From: Rhizopus sp. PT2906 | Lineage: Eukaryota > Mucoromycota > Mucoromycetes > Mucorales > Rhizopodaceae | NCBI GenBank assembly: GCA_025529335.1 | Contig: JAMYHX010000706.1 | Coordinates: forward strand, 1-15,783 | Direction: 5' to 3' | DNA: 15,783 nucleotides | Shown: positions 1-8,537 of the stretch, piece after piece | How positions within the stretch are numbered: the first letter of the stretch is position 1 | Layout: each line of letters begins with the position of its first letter | Notes under the pieces: generated by a model | The model's database searches: none | Seen by the model: only the letters and a program-made list of their open reading frames with translations | What the model was told of the DNA's origin: nothing | Program-made: the position numbers and the translations under genes

Positions 1-860
1 CAGGATCAAACTTTTGTTATAAAAGTTCCTGATCTCTTCTTTTTATCTTTTACTTTATTTTACACTTTACAGTTTGACCAACTTTAAAAAGATCTGGTGA
101 TCACTTCAAGCACCTAAACTTATAAATCTCAAGAAAACTTTCTATATTAATAACAACCTCTACAACCCTTAAGAAAAGTTACAGTATAAATACTCTTATT
201 TGTTCGTTCTCTAAGGAAAATTATCGAATAAATTACCTTCTCTTGCCTTATATTCTTTCACCTATCTTAAAAATCCTTCTTTTGAAAGATTTATAATCTC
301 TTTTTACTTCTTTTCTTTATTTATTTTAAATCCTTCTGATCTAATCTTAACTTCATATTACAGATTGGAATAGTCTTTATACCTTTTTATTTAATCAATT
401 ACTTATTTATTCTGTTAAAGATCTGGTGGTCACTATCATAAACGACTTGTTAATTCAAAACTTACACTTTAAACCTACCCGAAAAAATATCAATTCTACA
501 ACATAAAGTCTGAAAGTCTAGTTCGCCACCATTATTGTAACTAATTCTTTTCTTTGTTTCATTCATACAATAAGTGAGACATTACTTTTTTTATAAAAGC
601 ATATCACCCTATTGTTTTTTATTAAACAAATTATGCAATTGATCTTCTAGTAAGATCCGGCGGTCACTTATTTACTTTAATTACTATCAAATTTCTTCTT
701 AATCGCCAAGTCAGACTTACTGTCTTAGCAATAACTTTACATAAAGACTAACAAATTACAGTAGTTCTATCTCTTTTGAGGATTTAAAAGAAATCATTTA
801 ATAAAAGATTGAGTCTTTTGAATCAAACATTTCTTTCGTCTTTTCTTATTTCTACTCTAA
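1..860. other. AT-rich region with no intact gene; degraded coding-like sequence
   Basis: No intact reading frame of useful length is present on either strand. Plus-strand translation gives hydrophobic, Leu/Phe/Ile-rich stretches broken mostly by TAA and some TAG or TGA, with the apparent frame changing near 417. For example, position 1 onward reads 28 codons before a TAA and then continues with Lys-Asp-Leu-Val-Ile-Thr. A closely related Lys-Asp-Leu-Val-Val-Thr occurs at 417-434, and the segment near 540 (V-T-N-S-F-L-C-F-I-H-T-I) resembles one near 915 (V-T-S-F-L-L-C-Y-V-H-T-I). I infer a decayed, internally repetitive coding sequence or old mobile element. I do not recognise the family. Confidence 0.4.
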
Positions 861-920
861 CCCTTTTATTTTACATTACTTTTTTTATTTGATTTAGTAA
901 ATAGACCTGATATCGTCACT
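89..920 (+). repeat. Dispersed 17-bp motif, three close copies and one weaker
   Basis: Copies lie at 89-105, 418-434 and 652-668 and share the consensus AAGATCYGGYGRTCACT; the differences between them are all C/T or A/G transitions. A weaker relative with one extra base is at 903-920. Spacing is about 329, 234 and 250 bp, so this is not a simple tandem array. Transition-only divergence would fit repeat-directed or deamination decay of a once repetitive sequence, but three copies are too few to prove that. Confidence 0.5.
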
Positions 921-1448
921 TCTTTTCTCTTATGTTATGTTCACACAATACATAGACCTATCTTTGCTAAAATCCTCTTGATTTTATTAAAAGATCTGCT
1001 TGTTAATTTTATACGTATTTACCAAAAACTTTTGCAAAAAGGTCTCCTTTTTATCCATAAAACCATTAAAGCTTCAAACTTCACCTACTCTAACCATATA
1101 ATCTACAAAAACAACAACCGTTCTTTTAAAAGAAACAGTATTTGCTTTTCCTGTTGCTGGTACTTTCTAAGTTATAATCATCATCAGGAAAAAAGAAATA
1201 GTTTAGTAATATCCAAGCTATCTAACAGCTCTTATAGACAAATGATAGAATGCTCAGATTTATTTATGGAAAGAATATATACTACAGCATTTACTAAAAT
1301 CTATGTATCCCTCTTGAACCTTTGTTCTTTGGTTTCTTTCCAAGAAAGAACACGTTTTAATACTGCTTTAACTATAAAAATGCACACATTGGTTTTCATG
1401 TCAATTAGCAAAATGCTGAAAAGTGTATATTTTGATTCGTTTTGCTAA
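861..1448 (+). pseudogene. Open-frame remnant without an initiator, unknown family
   Basis: The frame is open from just after a TAA at 858-860 to the TAA at 1446-1448, about 195 codons, but it has no ATG in the first half; only TTG or internal ATG codons could start it. The translation begins with hydrophobic helices and continues with a basic, Asn/Ser-rich part containing a Cys-Phe-Ser-Cys-Cys cluster. Codon choice (CGT, GGT, TTC, ACC) is somewhat coding-like. The first part resembles segments seen in broken form in 1-860 of the same frame, so I read it as the least damaged end of one decayed gene or element. A single-exon protein starting inside is possible. Function unknown. Confidence 0.35.
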
Positions 1449-1498
1449 AGCATCAGTATCTGCAACGATTCATATCTTATTAAAAGCGCATCTGGATT

Positions 1499-1499
<1 letters not shown>
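1449..1499. other. Short intergenic stretch; left flank of the A/T tract
   Basis: No gene is seen here. The last 14 bases (1486-1499, GCGCATCTGGATTG) directly abut the 38-nt T tract and match 11 of 14 positions with 3462-3475 on the far side of the MFS gene. This pair is a candidate but weak target-site duplication. Confidence 0.3.

Positions 1500-1537
<38 letters not shown>
1500..1537 (-). repeat. 38-nt A tract (T on plus strand) after the MFS gene's polyadenylation signal
   Basis: There are 38 uninterrupted T on the plus strand, that is A38 in the sense of the MFS gene. An AATAAA hexamer lies only 6 nt upstream in that sense. A genomic A tract immediately behind a poly(A) signal is what a reverse-transcribed, reinserted mRNA leaves. 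A plain homopolymer expansion is the alternative, because a 42-nt tract also exists inside an intron of the MRG15 gene. Confidence 0.9.
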
Positions 1538-1541
<4 letters not shown>

Positions 1542-1543
1542 TC

Positions 1544-1549
1544 TTTATT
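1544..1549 (-). terminator. AATAAA polyadenylation signal of the MFS gene
   Basis: The minus strand reads AATAAA, followed by GATTGT and then the A38 tract. It lies about 425 nt past the MFS stop codon, so 1538-1971 would be the 3' UTR. No other gene is seen in that stretch. Confidence 0.5.
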
Positions 1550-1971
1550 CTATAGCAATTATCAAATCATTTAAAAGCTAGTTGAACACATTATATTTAC
1601 ATCAACGATGACAACATAGTTTTATGTCCAAATAGTACAATATGTCATAAATACATGTGCACTTTAACTGTTAGCAAGGAACAACATAAGGTAAAGTGGG
1701 ATTACAAGTTTTGATGAATATTGCCTCTAGATTAACAAAGGAACTTATTAAAGGATCGAAATGAACCACTAGCCTATGTTTCTCTCAAAGTAAATAATAG
1801 TGATATATCATAGACTATAAGGCATTTTCCAATAAGCTTACTTGTTTAAGCTATTGTGTATGTATACCACAGGTCGCTTAGCTTGATGTAATCATGTATA
1901 AAATATCAATAATCTTCTCAAAGGGCTAAACGCTTGTTTCTTTATTATAAATAGGTTATTGTTATATACCG

Positions 1972-3402
1972 TTAGTTATTTCTTTTTCTCGTTCTTTCTA
2001 TTATAGCTTGTTGTAAATAAACAATAATTGACATGATACAAACTAAAGCGTGACCGATTCCTAAAAGTAAAAAGGGAGCGCCCTTCATCCACTTATCAAA
2101 CAAGACACCGCCTACTTTAGATAGAATAATGATACCAATAGCACCAATAAATGAATAGCAGGCAGATACAGCAGCATTATCTTTTCTGTCGACATGTTTG
2201 CCAGCAACCATAGCCATTCCAGAGATAATCATACCATATTGACCACACGCAATCAAAATAACAAAGCCCAAAGACAGTTTTGTTGTAGGATCGATTGAGA
2301 ATGCAAAAGGAATGCATCCGCAAGCGCCTACGACACCAGCAATAAAGACGGCCCACTCTTTAGGAAGATACTCTGAAGCAAGTGAAAAAAAAGGTGTGGC
2401 TGCAAGAGCAACAAGCTGCGAGTAGCCTGATAGTGTAGATGATGAGGCCATGGAATAAAGGCACGTTTTTCCTATGCTACACATGCCTTTTTCGATATAG
2501 TATTTTTGTACCCAAAGCGATAAAAAGTTGGAAATAATGATTTCATCAGCGCGTGCAAAGAAACTAGAAGCGTATCCAAGGGCCACACGTGGTTCTTTAG
2601 CAGCCAGGATACCACGATATAACTTGGAACCGTAGGCTTTAAAGTGATTGATGGGTGGACGAGTGTAAGAGTCCTTGGGCATAGCAAAAAACAAGACAAC
2701 AGCCAGCACCATACTGCATCCTCCAATGATAGCGTGTGAGTATGTAATGCCATGATTACCCCCTGGATAAGCTATCGATAAATAGGCAGGGACCATAAAA
2801 AGACACAAGGCAGCAAATGTAGCACCAAGTCCAGAAGCAATGCCAATACAGCCAGACACAAGGCCGCCCTTTCCATAAGCAACTTCCATCATCATGGCTA
2901 CCATCATGGCAGTAGATCCGGAAGACCCAATCGAGAACAGTAGCTTGAGAATAAGTAGACTAGGATAAACGCTTTTTACATGAGGATAGCAGACAATGGC
3001 AAGGCCCATGAGCAAGATAGAGCAGCTCATAACACCTCTGCGTCCAATAGTATCCGAAGCCATGGACCAGAAAATGACGCCAACCACGGCAATTATTTCC
3101 GCGTATAAGGAAAGTGATCCAGTTATATCTCCTGTATTGGTATAAACAGCAAGAATACCCATTAGGATTTGAGGTTGAGTTCCTGCAATATAGACGATAC
3201 AAGATAACGAAAGGAATACTGCAAAGATAAAAGCAAAGAACTGCAAAGGATGAACATGATGTTGAAGAGGAATCCACCAAAGGAATTTACGAGGAGGAGG
3301 TTCATCGGCTGGCTGTAGTGAGCTTGTTTGTTCAACTGTCAATATACTATCTTGTGACAGCTCAGTCTTTTCTTCAGAATAACTTCTTGAATTATGTTCC
3401 AT
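1972..3402 (-). CDS. Major facilitator superfamily transporter, intronless
   Basis: This is a 476-residue polytopic membrane protein, close to the usual MFS length of 400-550. The N-terminus (about 1-50) is hydrophilic, Ser/Glu/Pro-rich and probably cytosolic. About twelve hydrophobic segments follow, from residue 53 to 465. The loop between helices 2 and 3 carries the MFS signature S-D-T-I-G-R-R-G (residues 116-123; D-x-x-G-R-R core). A longer polar stretch near 243-270 is the central cytosolic loop, and R284, D286 and E287 fall in the region of helix 7, where charges could serve proton coupling. The family is confident; the substrate is not, although the layout resembles proton-coupled sugar or phosphate-type porters. 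It lacks introns while five neighbours have 1-14, and its 3' flank ends in A38. The start is the first in-frame ATG. An upstream exon inside 3447-3662 could splice in frame, but only with a weak donor. Confidence 0.9.
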   Translation of the reverse strand: MEHNSRSYSEEKTELSQDSILTVEQTSSLQPADEPPPRKFLWWIPLQHHVHPLQFFAFIFAVFLSLSCIVYIAGTQPQILMGILAVYTNTGDITGSLSLYAEIIAVVGVIFWSMASDTIGRRGVMSCSILLMGLAIVCYPHVKSVYPSLLILKLLFSIGSSGSTAMMVAMMMEVAYGKGGLVSGCIGIASGLGATFAALCLFMVPAYLSIAYPGGNHGITYSHAIIGGCSMVLAVVLFFAMPKDSYTRPPINHFKAYGSKLYRGILAAKEPRVALGYASSFFARADEIIISNFLSLWVQKYYIEKGMCSIGKTCLYSMASSSTLSGYSQLVALAATPFFSLASEYLPKEWAVFIAGVVGACGCIPFAFSIDPTTKLSLGFVILIACGQYGMIISGMAMVAGKHVDRKDNAAVSACYSFIGAIGIIILSKVGGVLFDKWMKGAPFLLLGIGHALVCIMSIIVYLQQAIIERTRKRNN

Positions 3403-3446
3403 AACAAATGGTTGAAGTATTGCTTATAAGACAAAAATCAAAAAAA

Positions 3447-3662
3447 TTAATAAATACGTACGCCCATCTGCATGGAAACATCAATCGTTACACATCTGAG
3501 AAAATTTTTGCCATGTAGCAATAGTGCAAGGTTACATGTGATGGTATTTTTATCAGATGTGATTGTATTTCCGATTAGCAATAGAATCTTATCAGATGGT
3601 ACGCTTGTTTTCAATTTGTGAAATCGGCGGTATAACTTTTTGGAAAAGAGAATTTTCTCCAT
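3447..3662 (-). CDS. Small open frame upstream of the MFS gene, doubtful
   Basis: This is a 71-codon ATG-to-TAA frame on the same strand as the MFS gene, ending 45 bp before its start. The N-terminus is basic (Lys/Arg-rich over residues 2-19) and the remainder is a Leu/Ile/Thr-rich stretch. No family is recognised. It overlaps a cluster of short repeats (CAGATG and TAGCAATAG units), so part of the apparent coding character may come from the repeats. It could be an upstream ORF in the MFS leader, a first exon, or chance. Confidence 0.2.
   Translation of the reverse strand: MEKILFSKKLYRRFHKLKTSVPSDKILLLIGNTITSDKNTITCNLALLLHGKNFLRCVTIDVSMQMGVRIY
3465..3599. repeat. Cluster of CATCTG/CAGATG and TAGCAATAG repeats with an inverted pair
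   Basis: CACATCTGA near 3489-3497 faces TCAGATGTG near 3556-3564, an inverted pair with a spacer of about 58 bp. Further CATCTG or CAGATG copies are near 3466 and 3593, and TAGCAATAG occurs twice about 60 bp apart. It lies in the divergent spacer between the MFS gene and the wall-protein gene, so it could be a regulatory cluster or a decayed small element. Confidence 0.4.
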
Positions 3663-4079
3663 CTTCTGTTGCTGCTGAATTTTGAATTTTTTATAACTTA
3701 AACGATAGAGACATCAATGAAAAGAAGAATTCGGGTGGTTTGAGCACTGTAGGCGTTCTTGATAGAGGAGCGTAATGATCCAAGCAAGCCAACGAAAAAA
3801 GATCTGATAAAGCCTGTCCCACCAAGTGGATTAAGCGGACAATTGTAAACCTACTTTTCTTTGCGTTCTTTTATACCTTAATAAACTTTTTTTTTTGTTT
3901 TTCGTGCGAGGTATCCCCGCTTTTGCTATTCAGGCCAGAATTTTTTTTGCGTAACAAGAGACCTTGAGGCATAAACGTTTTTAGTTCAGGCGAGTTTTAC
4001 CGACGTAACATAGATTAGCTCTATAAAAACTTCTTGTTTTCTCTTTTTTCTTCTTGTTCTTCCAAATTTCTAATTCGTC
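3663..4079 (+). promoter_or_regulatory. Divergent intergenic region; promoter of the wall-protein gene with a TATA box
   Basis: No gene is seen. TATAAAA at 4022-4028 stands about 52 bp upstream of the ATG at 4080 and is followed by a pyrimidine-rich leader (CTTCTTGTTTTCTC), a common fungal promoter arrangement for a strongly expressed secreted protein. T-runs near 3890-3905 may be poly(dA:dT) nucleosome-excluding elements. Confidence 0.5.
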
Positions 4080-4939
4080 ATGCGTTCTGCTGCTTTTGTT
4101 ACTCTTGCTGCTGCTGCTGCTACCGCTGTTTCAGCTCAAAGCTGTAACCCCACTTACAACACACCTTCCGCTGGTGAATGTTTTGCTAAATGTAACGAGG
4201 TAAAGTATATATAAAATCTGTACAATGGAATTATATTTAATTGTTTTTCTTCCCTGAATACAAAGAGTGCTGGTAAAACGTTTTTCAGCGATTGGACTAG
4301 TGATCCTGCTTCCCCCAATTTCCTCAAGTCGCTTTCTTTAATGTGTAGCAAGGGCACTGCAGAATACATGGCGTTCATGACAAAGGCGGGCATGTGCATG
4401 GTGTCCTGCTCAAATCCTGATTTGTTCAATCAAGAGTTCGCTAGTGCATGCGCTTGGTGGGAACAGCACAAAAATGATTCCTGTGGTTCAAGCAATGGCT
4501 CCGGCCAAACCACTACCTCACAAGTTGCTGCTGCTACCAGTACTACTACTACCTCACAGCTTTCTCCTACTACCCAATTAGCTACTCCCTCGCAGCCTGC
4601 TGCTGCCTCAAGCGTTCCTAATCAAAGTACTTTGGGTACGTTCAAGATAAAGTATCGAGAAAGGCAGTATTTCTAACCTCTTAAATAACTCTAGCTCAAG
4701 CTGAATCTTCTTCTACACCTGCTCCATCAAATACTCCTTCTTCCTCTGGTGTTGCTCCTATTGGATCAAGTGTCCAAACAAACGCAACTGCTCCTGCACC
4801 CAAAGAACCTGCTGCTTCTTCTTCCCAATCAAGTGCATCGGTAGCTTCTAATCATCCTGCTAGTGCTGCCAGCAACTTGCAGATTGGCGGTATGGTCACT
4901 GCTGCTGCCACTGCTGTTGTTGTTTACTTGCTTGTTTAA
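4080..4939 (+). CDS. Secreted Ser/Thr-rich, Cys-containing, probably GPI-anchored cell-wall protein
   Basis: Three exons (4080-4199, 4266-4635, 4695-4939) give 244 residues. Introns are 66 and 59 nt, in phases 0 and 1. Residues 1-19 form a signal peptide (MRSAAFVTLA followed by Ala-rich sequence and V-S-A, with likely cleavage before Gln-Ser). The mature N-terminal part to about residue 117 has eight cysteines, with S-A-G-E-C-F-A-K-C-N near the front, suggesting four disulphides. The spacing does not match the CFEM pattern. A long Ser/Thr/Ala/Pro/Gln-rich stalk, probably O-mannosylated, follows. The C-terminus is a hydrophobic Ala/Val tail ending L-L-V after a small-residue Ser-Asn region, as in GPI-attachment signals. 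I infer a surface or wall protein; the eight-Cys domain is not one I can name. Long Gln, Ser and Thr codon runs make length variation likely. Confidence 0.85.
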
Positions 4940-5112
4940 GCAGATCTAGTCTGCATCAATTGTTGCGATCCTACAGTTTGTTATTATGATATTTTTACTA
5001 TAGTAATATAATTTATTCAATTGCGCTCTGCCCTCTTTTATCAATGATATCAGATGCTTAAACTTTAAGTAAATTTCAAAGTAAGGGAAAGAGATAATCG
5101 ACATATGGTATT

Positions 5113-6254
5113 TTATTCTACAAGACTTGTTTGTATCCATGAAGCAGCTAGCTTTGCCATATAATCAACATGATCAGGTTCTATATGTGTGTTGAGTAAC
5201 ATTTTTAAAAAGTATTTGTAAAATTATATGTACCTAAGCAGAATGCATGGGGTAAGCTCAATTTACACAAGTGGATATCACCTAGAGTGAACAAGCAATT
5301 AACAGGATGCACTATTCTTTTTATATACACATACCTTTGGGGAAATGCTTGATCATATAGTCGTAGTGCTCTTTAGGCGCCCACTTGTCATTCTCAGAGT
5401 AATAAATAACAAATTTTTCAAGATGCTGTTGATAAAAATCATGATCCAAGTCCTTGACTGTTTCCATTTCGTAACGAGCCATGGTTATTGTGTTCATCAA
5501 TACAGATGAGTGTAACAGCTGGTGTGCAGTTACGTTAAGGCCATTACCAGATTGTCTGGTGATAGTCTTGACCAAGAATTCACGAACAGGCGGAGCCAGC
5601 CAAGAGATGAGTGAACCAGCCGCGCCAACGGCTGAAATAGGTGTCCAATTGATAACTTTCTGTATGATTGTCAATTCATCAGATCCCCCATTTTTTTCTT
5701 GCCTCAACTTACCGAGATAACGACGCCGTTTGGTGTTACTGCAATATTCTGAAGTGCAGGGAAAAGAGCAATGATTCTTGAAATACCGTGGTTAGGTCTC
5801 TTCTTTAGCATTTCAGCTGCTATGTACGAGCCAATGGAATGGGCAATCAAGATAAACTTAGTTTCCGGGCCATTCTCTTTGATAAGCGTGTCTAAACAGT
5901 CGATTTTGTGTTGTATTTGATCTTCAAAAGAGTACAGGGTCTTATCTCTAGCCGTATCTGCATGATAGTTGACTGAATGCCCTTTATGTGATACTATGCA
6001 ACCGAATAAGCTTTCAAGTAATTTGACATTCTACAGTTACCTCCAATGATTTCAAGAAGTGGTGATTGCAAGTTTTGGTAAATGTTGTCGAGAAATGGCG
6101 CATAGTACTCTACCAAGCCTGGATTGCCTGGGATAAAGAAAAGCACAGTCTTGTTTGTATTATTCTTGGCTGGCCATAGTAAAGTCTCGGTTGGATATCC
6201 TTTTACGTCCCAAACGGCTCGAAGCGGGTAGCGTACTGTACTTGGAAAAAGCAT
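5113..6254 (-). CDS. Lipid-droplet-associated serine hydrolase (LDAH family)
   Basis: Five exons on the minus strand (6254-6041, 5993-5713, 5659-5335, 5281-5234, 5180-5113) encode 311 residues; human LDAH is about 325. Introns are 47, 53, 53 and 53 nt. It is an alpha/beta-hydrolase. F-I-P-G-N-P-G-L-V-E-Y-Y at 40-51 is the family's oxyanion-side motif, A-H-S-I-G (122-126) is the nucleophile elbow with Ser124 (usually G-H-S-I-G), Asp256 in S-E-N-D-K-W is the probable acid, and His285 in L-P-H-A-F is the probable base. Family members bind lipid droplets and are linked to sterol-ester or triacylglycerol turnover, though the true substrate is debated. The start is the ATG at 6254; an open GTG lies six codons further up. 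The last two small exons restore the His-containing C-terminus, which supports the splicing. The gene lies 173 bp from the wall-protein gene's stop (convergent). Confidence 0.9.
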
Positions 6255-6553
6255 GATACACAATGATATCACTCAGCTTTCCCCCTTTTTTTTTTTAAAA
6301 AGCTAAAAAAAAACAAGCCACGACAATACAGATAATACTATCTCTTTTACATTCAATGATCTGTTTTATTATTTCGCATAAATAAGTCAGAAGTTCTAAA
6401 TTCACTGTAATTCATCCTTAATAACATTGTACCTTCTTTTGAGAAGATAATCTACACTCGAATATAATAACGAAGAGTGGCTCCCACTTGTTTGTAAAAA
6501 CATGCACACACACACAAAATATGATAAAGGCAGGTTCATTTTTAAAACATGGT
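6255..6553 (-). promoter_or_regulatory. Intergenic spacer between MRG15 3' end and LDAH start
   Basis: There is no gene in these 299 bp. The spacer must hold the 3' UTR of the upstream MRG15 gene and the promoter of the LDAH-family gene. A pyrimidine-rich run with about ten T (6281-6297) lies just upstream of the LDAH start, and a short CA run sits at about 6502-6517. No clear TATA box is seen in a good position. Confidence 0.4.
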
Positions 6554-7049
6554 TTATGTACTTTCAGATAAGGCAACATAGCCTGGTGCAGCGTTTTCGT
6601 ATTCAGCTTGGAATAACTGTTTTTGTTGTTTTTGCATAAAGCTAATTGAAAAGAAGGATGAAAACGATGCTAAGAATAAAGCACATGGTGAACTTACCGT
6701 AATATGTCACTTAGATAATCTGTCAACACTTGAACAGCGTCTGTATCCATAGTCGTATGAGCAATTAAACTAGGCATTTGCACTATTTGTGTATATCGTA
6801 AATAAGTCAGTCTTTATATTTTGTTCATTGTCTTACCAAATAGGCGCAGTAGGTGTTCTGCTCCATACACATCCACTGGTTCTGTATTCGGATGCTGTCG
6901 AAGGATCTCTGCGTATTGATGTCTTTCGAATCGATATAATAACATTGTTCCTAATGCTTTATTAAAATAAATACGAATGCCATGTAATACTTCTTCAAGC
7001 AAATCCTCATTTCTGAACATAGAGTGTTGGTTATCATGTATATTCTTTT

Positions 7050-7098
<49 letters not shown>

Positions 7099-7826
7099 AC
7101 AATTCACGACTTCCTTTCTTTTCTCTTTTGTATGCTTTATAACGCTCCAAGACACCATTGACAGTTATTTCTCTTGGTAAAGTAACAAGTTGTTGGTTCT
7201 TTGTCACGTTCTCCCAATCATCCACCAATTGACCTTTTAATGCGTCGGGTATCTCAAGCTTGATCTCTGGCTTTCTTAGATAGTCTTCTTCCTTTTCCAA
7301 CTTGGCATCTCTTCGTCTTTTACCAAGTCCGCCATCACTAGACTCTGCTTCTTTATATGTATTTTGACTTCTTCCACTTTGCTTCATACGATAAAGATCT
7401 CTTAATCGAAGTTGCATTTTTATATTTTCATCACACCATTTCAAAAGACGCGTCTCAGGAACCCATTCATCCCAACTAAGATAGTTATTAGAAAAGAGAA
7501 CAATCATGAAAAAAAGTATCACCCACGTTCGTTTCCATCCTTTATAGTGAACAAAATAATAAGGACCTTGAAGCTCTGGGTCTTCGTTCATCCATTGTCT
7601 GTCCATAATCTATCATAAATATAAGTATTGAAAGCATACAAGTTTAGAGCTTTACTTTTGCTTCATAGATTAAAGGACCGTGATAACACAAGACTTTCTC
7701 ATTCACTTCAAATAGTAGTTCTTTTGTCTCCTCTGACTGCTCTTGTTGGTTCTCTGTATGTTGTTGATTTTTTTGCTCTTCCGTTTGGTAATTCGTGGGT
7801 TGTTCAGTTGAATTTGGTTCAAGCAT
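6554..7826 (-). CDS. EAF3: MRG15/Eaf3-type chromodomain protein (NuA4 HAT / Rpd3S HDAC subunit)
   Basis: Six exons (7826-7656, 7609-7527, 7475-7101, 7012-6837, 6782-6698, 6641-6554) encode 325 residues; introns are 46, 51, 88, 54 and 56 nt. Residues about 39-105 form the chromo barrel: K-V-L-C-Y-H-G-P-L-I-Y-E-A-K, then V-H-Y-K-G-W-K-R-T-W-D-E-W-V-P-E-T-R-L, with the aromatic residues that read methylated H3K36. A Lys/Arg linker (G-K-R-R-R) is a likely NLS. The MRG domain runs from about 150 to 310 (L-V-D-D-W, L-L-Y-R-F-E-R-x-Q-Y-A-E-I-L, V-Y-G-A-E-H-L-L-R-L-F) and is the docking site for MRGBP/Rco1-type partners. The protein works in the nucleus in the NuA4 acetyltransferase and the Rpd3S deacetylase. 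The start was chosen at 7826 because the frame upstream lacks family character. Intron 2 (51 nt) is open in frame, and intron 3 holds a 42-nt A tract. Confidence 0.93.
7053..7094 (-). repeat. 42-nt A tract inside MRG15 intron 3
   Basis: On the coding strand, A42 begins immediately after the donor GTAAGT. Without it the intron would be 46 nt, the minimum seen in this window, so the tract looks like an expansion or insertion in a normal-size intron. It lies next to the 5' splice site rather than near the branch point. Confidence 0.9.
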
Positions 7827-8537
7827 AATAAAAAGTAAAGGGGAGAGGGAATAATGAAAAAGAAAAAGAAAAAAAAGCTGCAGATGTGACTTTTTATAAG
7901 AATAAAATTGAAAGAATAAAGTTTTACGCCCTGATCTTCGCTTTTTATTCAAAAGATTAAAATGTTTATTTCATTTGAAATTAAAAGAGTCTAAGCAAGC
8001 AAAGAGGGAGACGATATCATCATGATCATCATTATCAAATAAACATGATTCATGACCATTTCTTTAAGGTACACAGGGGCTGATTATACAGTCTAGAGAA
8101 AGGGATTTTCGGAAACCATCCATGTCAAAGCCGCCAATGTTTCATTATCCTATTTCTAAAAGGGGGGGATTTTACCTTTATTATTACAGCTTTGTTGTCC
8201 ATTTGCAAATTTCTTTGTTCTCAAATGTTTCTTTCATGTCAACAAGCTCTTTATTGCAAATAGTAATAACTGTGATTATTTACATGCATGTTCCACTATA
8301 TAAACAGTGTGAGAAATAGAGCAGTCTTTTGATATCTTTTCCAATGAACGATCCTCATGACGCATATGTGTGCCCCTTGAATGAAAGCCCTTGACGCATG
8401 TTCATCAAGTGTTATCATACAATGAATTGAAAATCTTTTTGACTCAGGTATATTTTTTGTATGACTTTATTTCTGGTGTGCGTACAGTGTAGTTCACTTC
8501 ACTTTTTCTTTTTTTTTTTTGTTGTTGTTTACTTTAG
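7827..8537. promoter_or_regulatory. Bidirectional promoter region between MRG15 and BET5, with CCAAT and repeated TGACGCAT
   Basis: There is no supported gene in these 711 bp; a 65-codon frame at 8122-8319 looks like chance. On the BET5 side are CCAAT at 8341-8345 and TGACGCAT at 8358-8365 and again at 8392-8399. Each TGACGCAT is preceded by AATGAA, so a unit of about 35 bp appears loosely duplicated. TGACGCA resembles a bZIP (CRE/AP-1-like) half site. TATATAAA near 8296-8303 and a T-run ending at 8520 precede the BET5 ATG. Near 8020-8045 there is a GATCAT-rich stretch with small palindromes. Confidence 0.4.

Noticed and set aside
1500..1537. T tract as the tail of a LINE-type element
   Set aside because: No reverse transcriptase or other element sequence is visible; the adjacent sequence is the MFS 3' flank.
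3403..3460. In-frame splice extending the MFS protein upstream
   Set aside because: Needs a weak GTATTT donor in place of the adjacent GTACGT, and the added residues show no family character.
4080..4939. CFEM domain in the wall protein
   Set aside because: Eight cysteines are present, but their spacing does not follow the CFEM pattern.
8122..8319. 65-codon plus-strand frame in the MRG15-BET5 spacer
   Set aside because: Low-complexity hydrophobic translation, no family, in a promoter region; likely chance.
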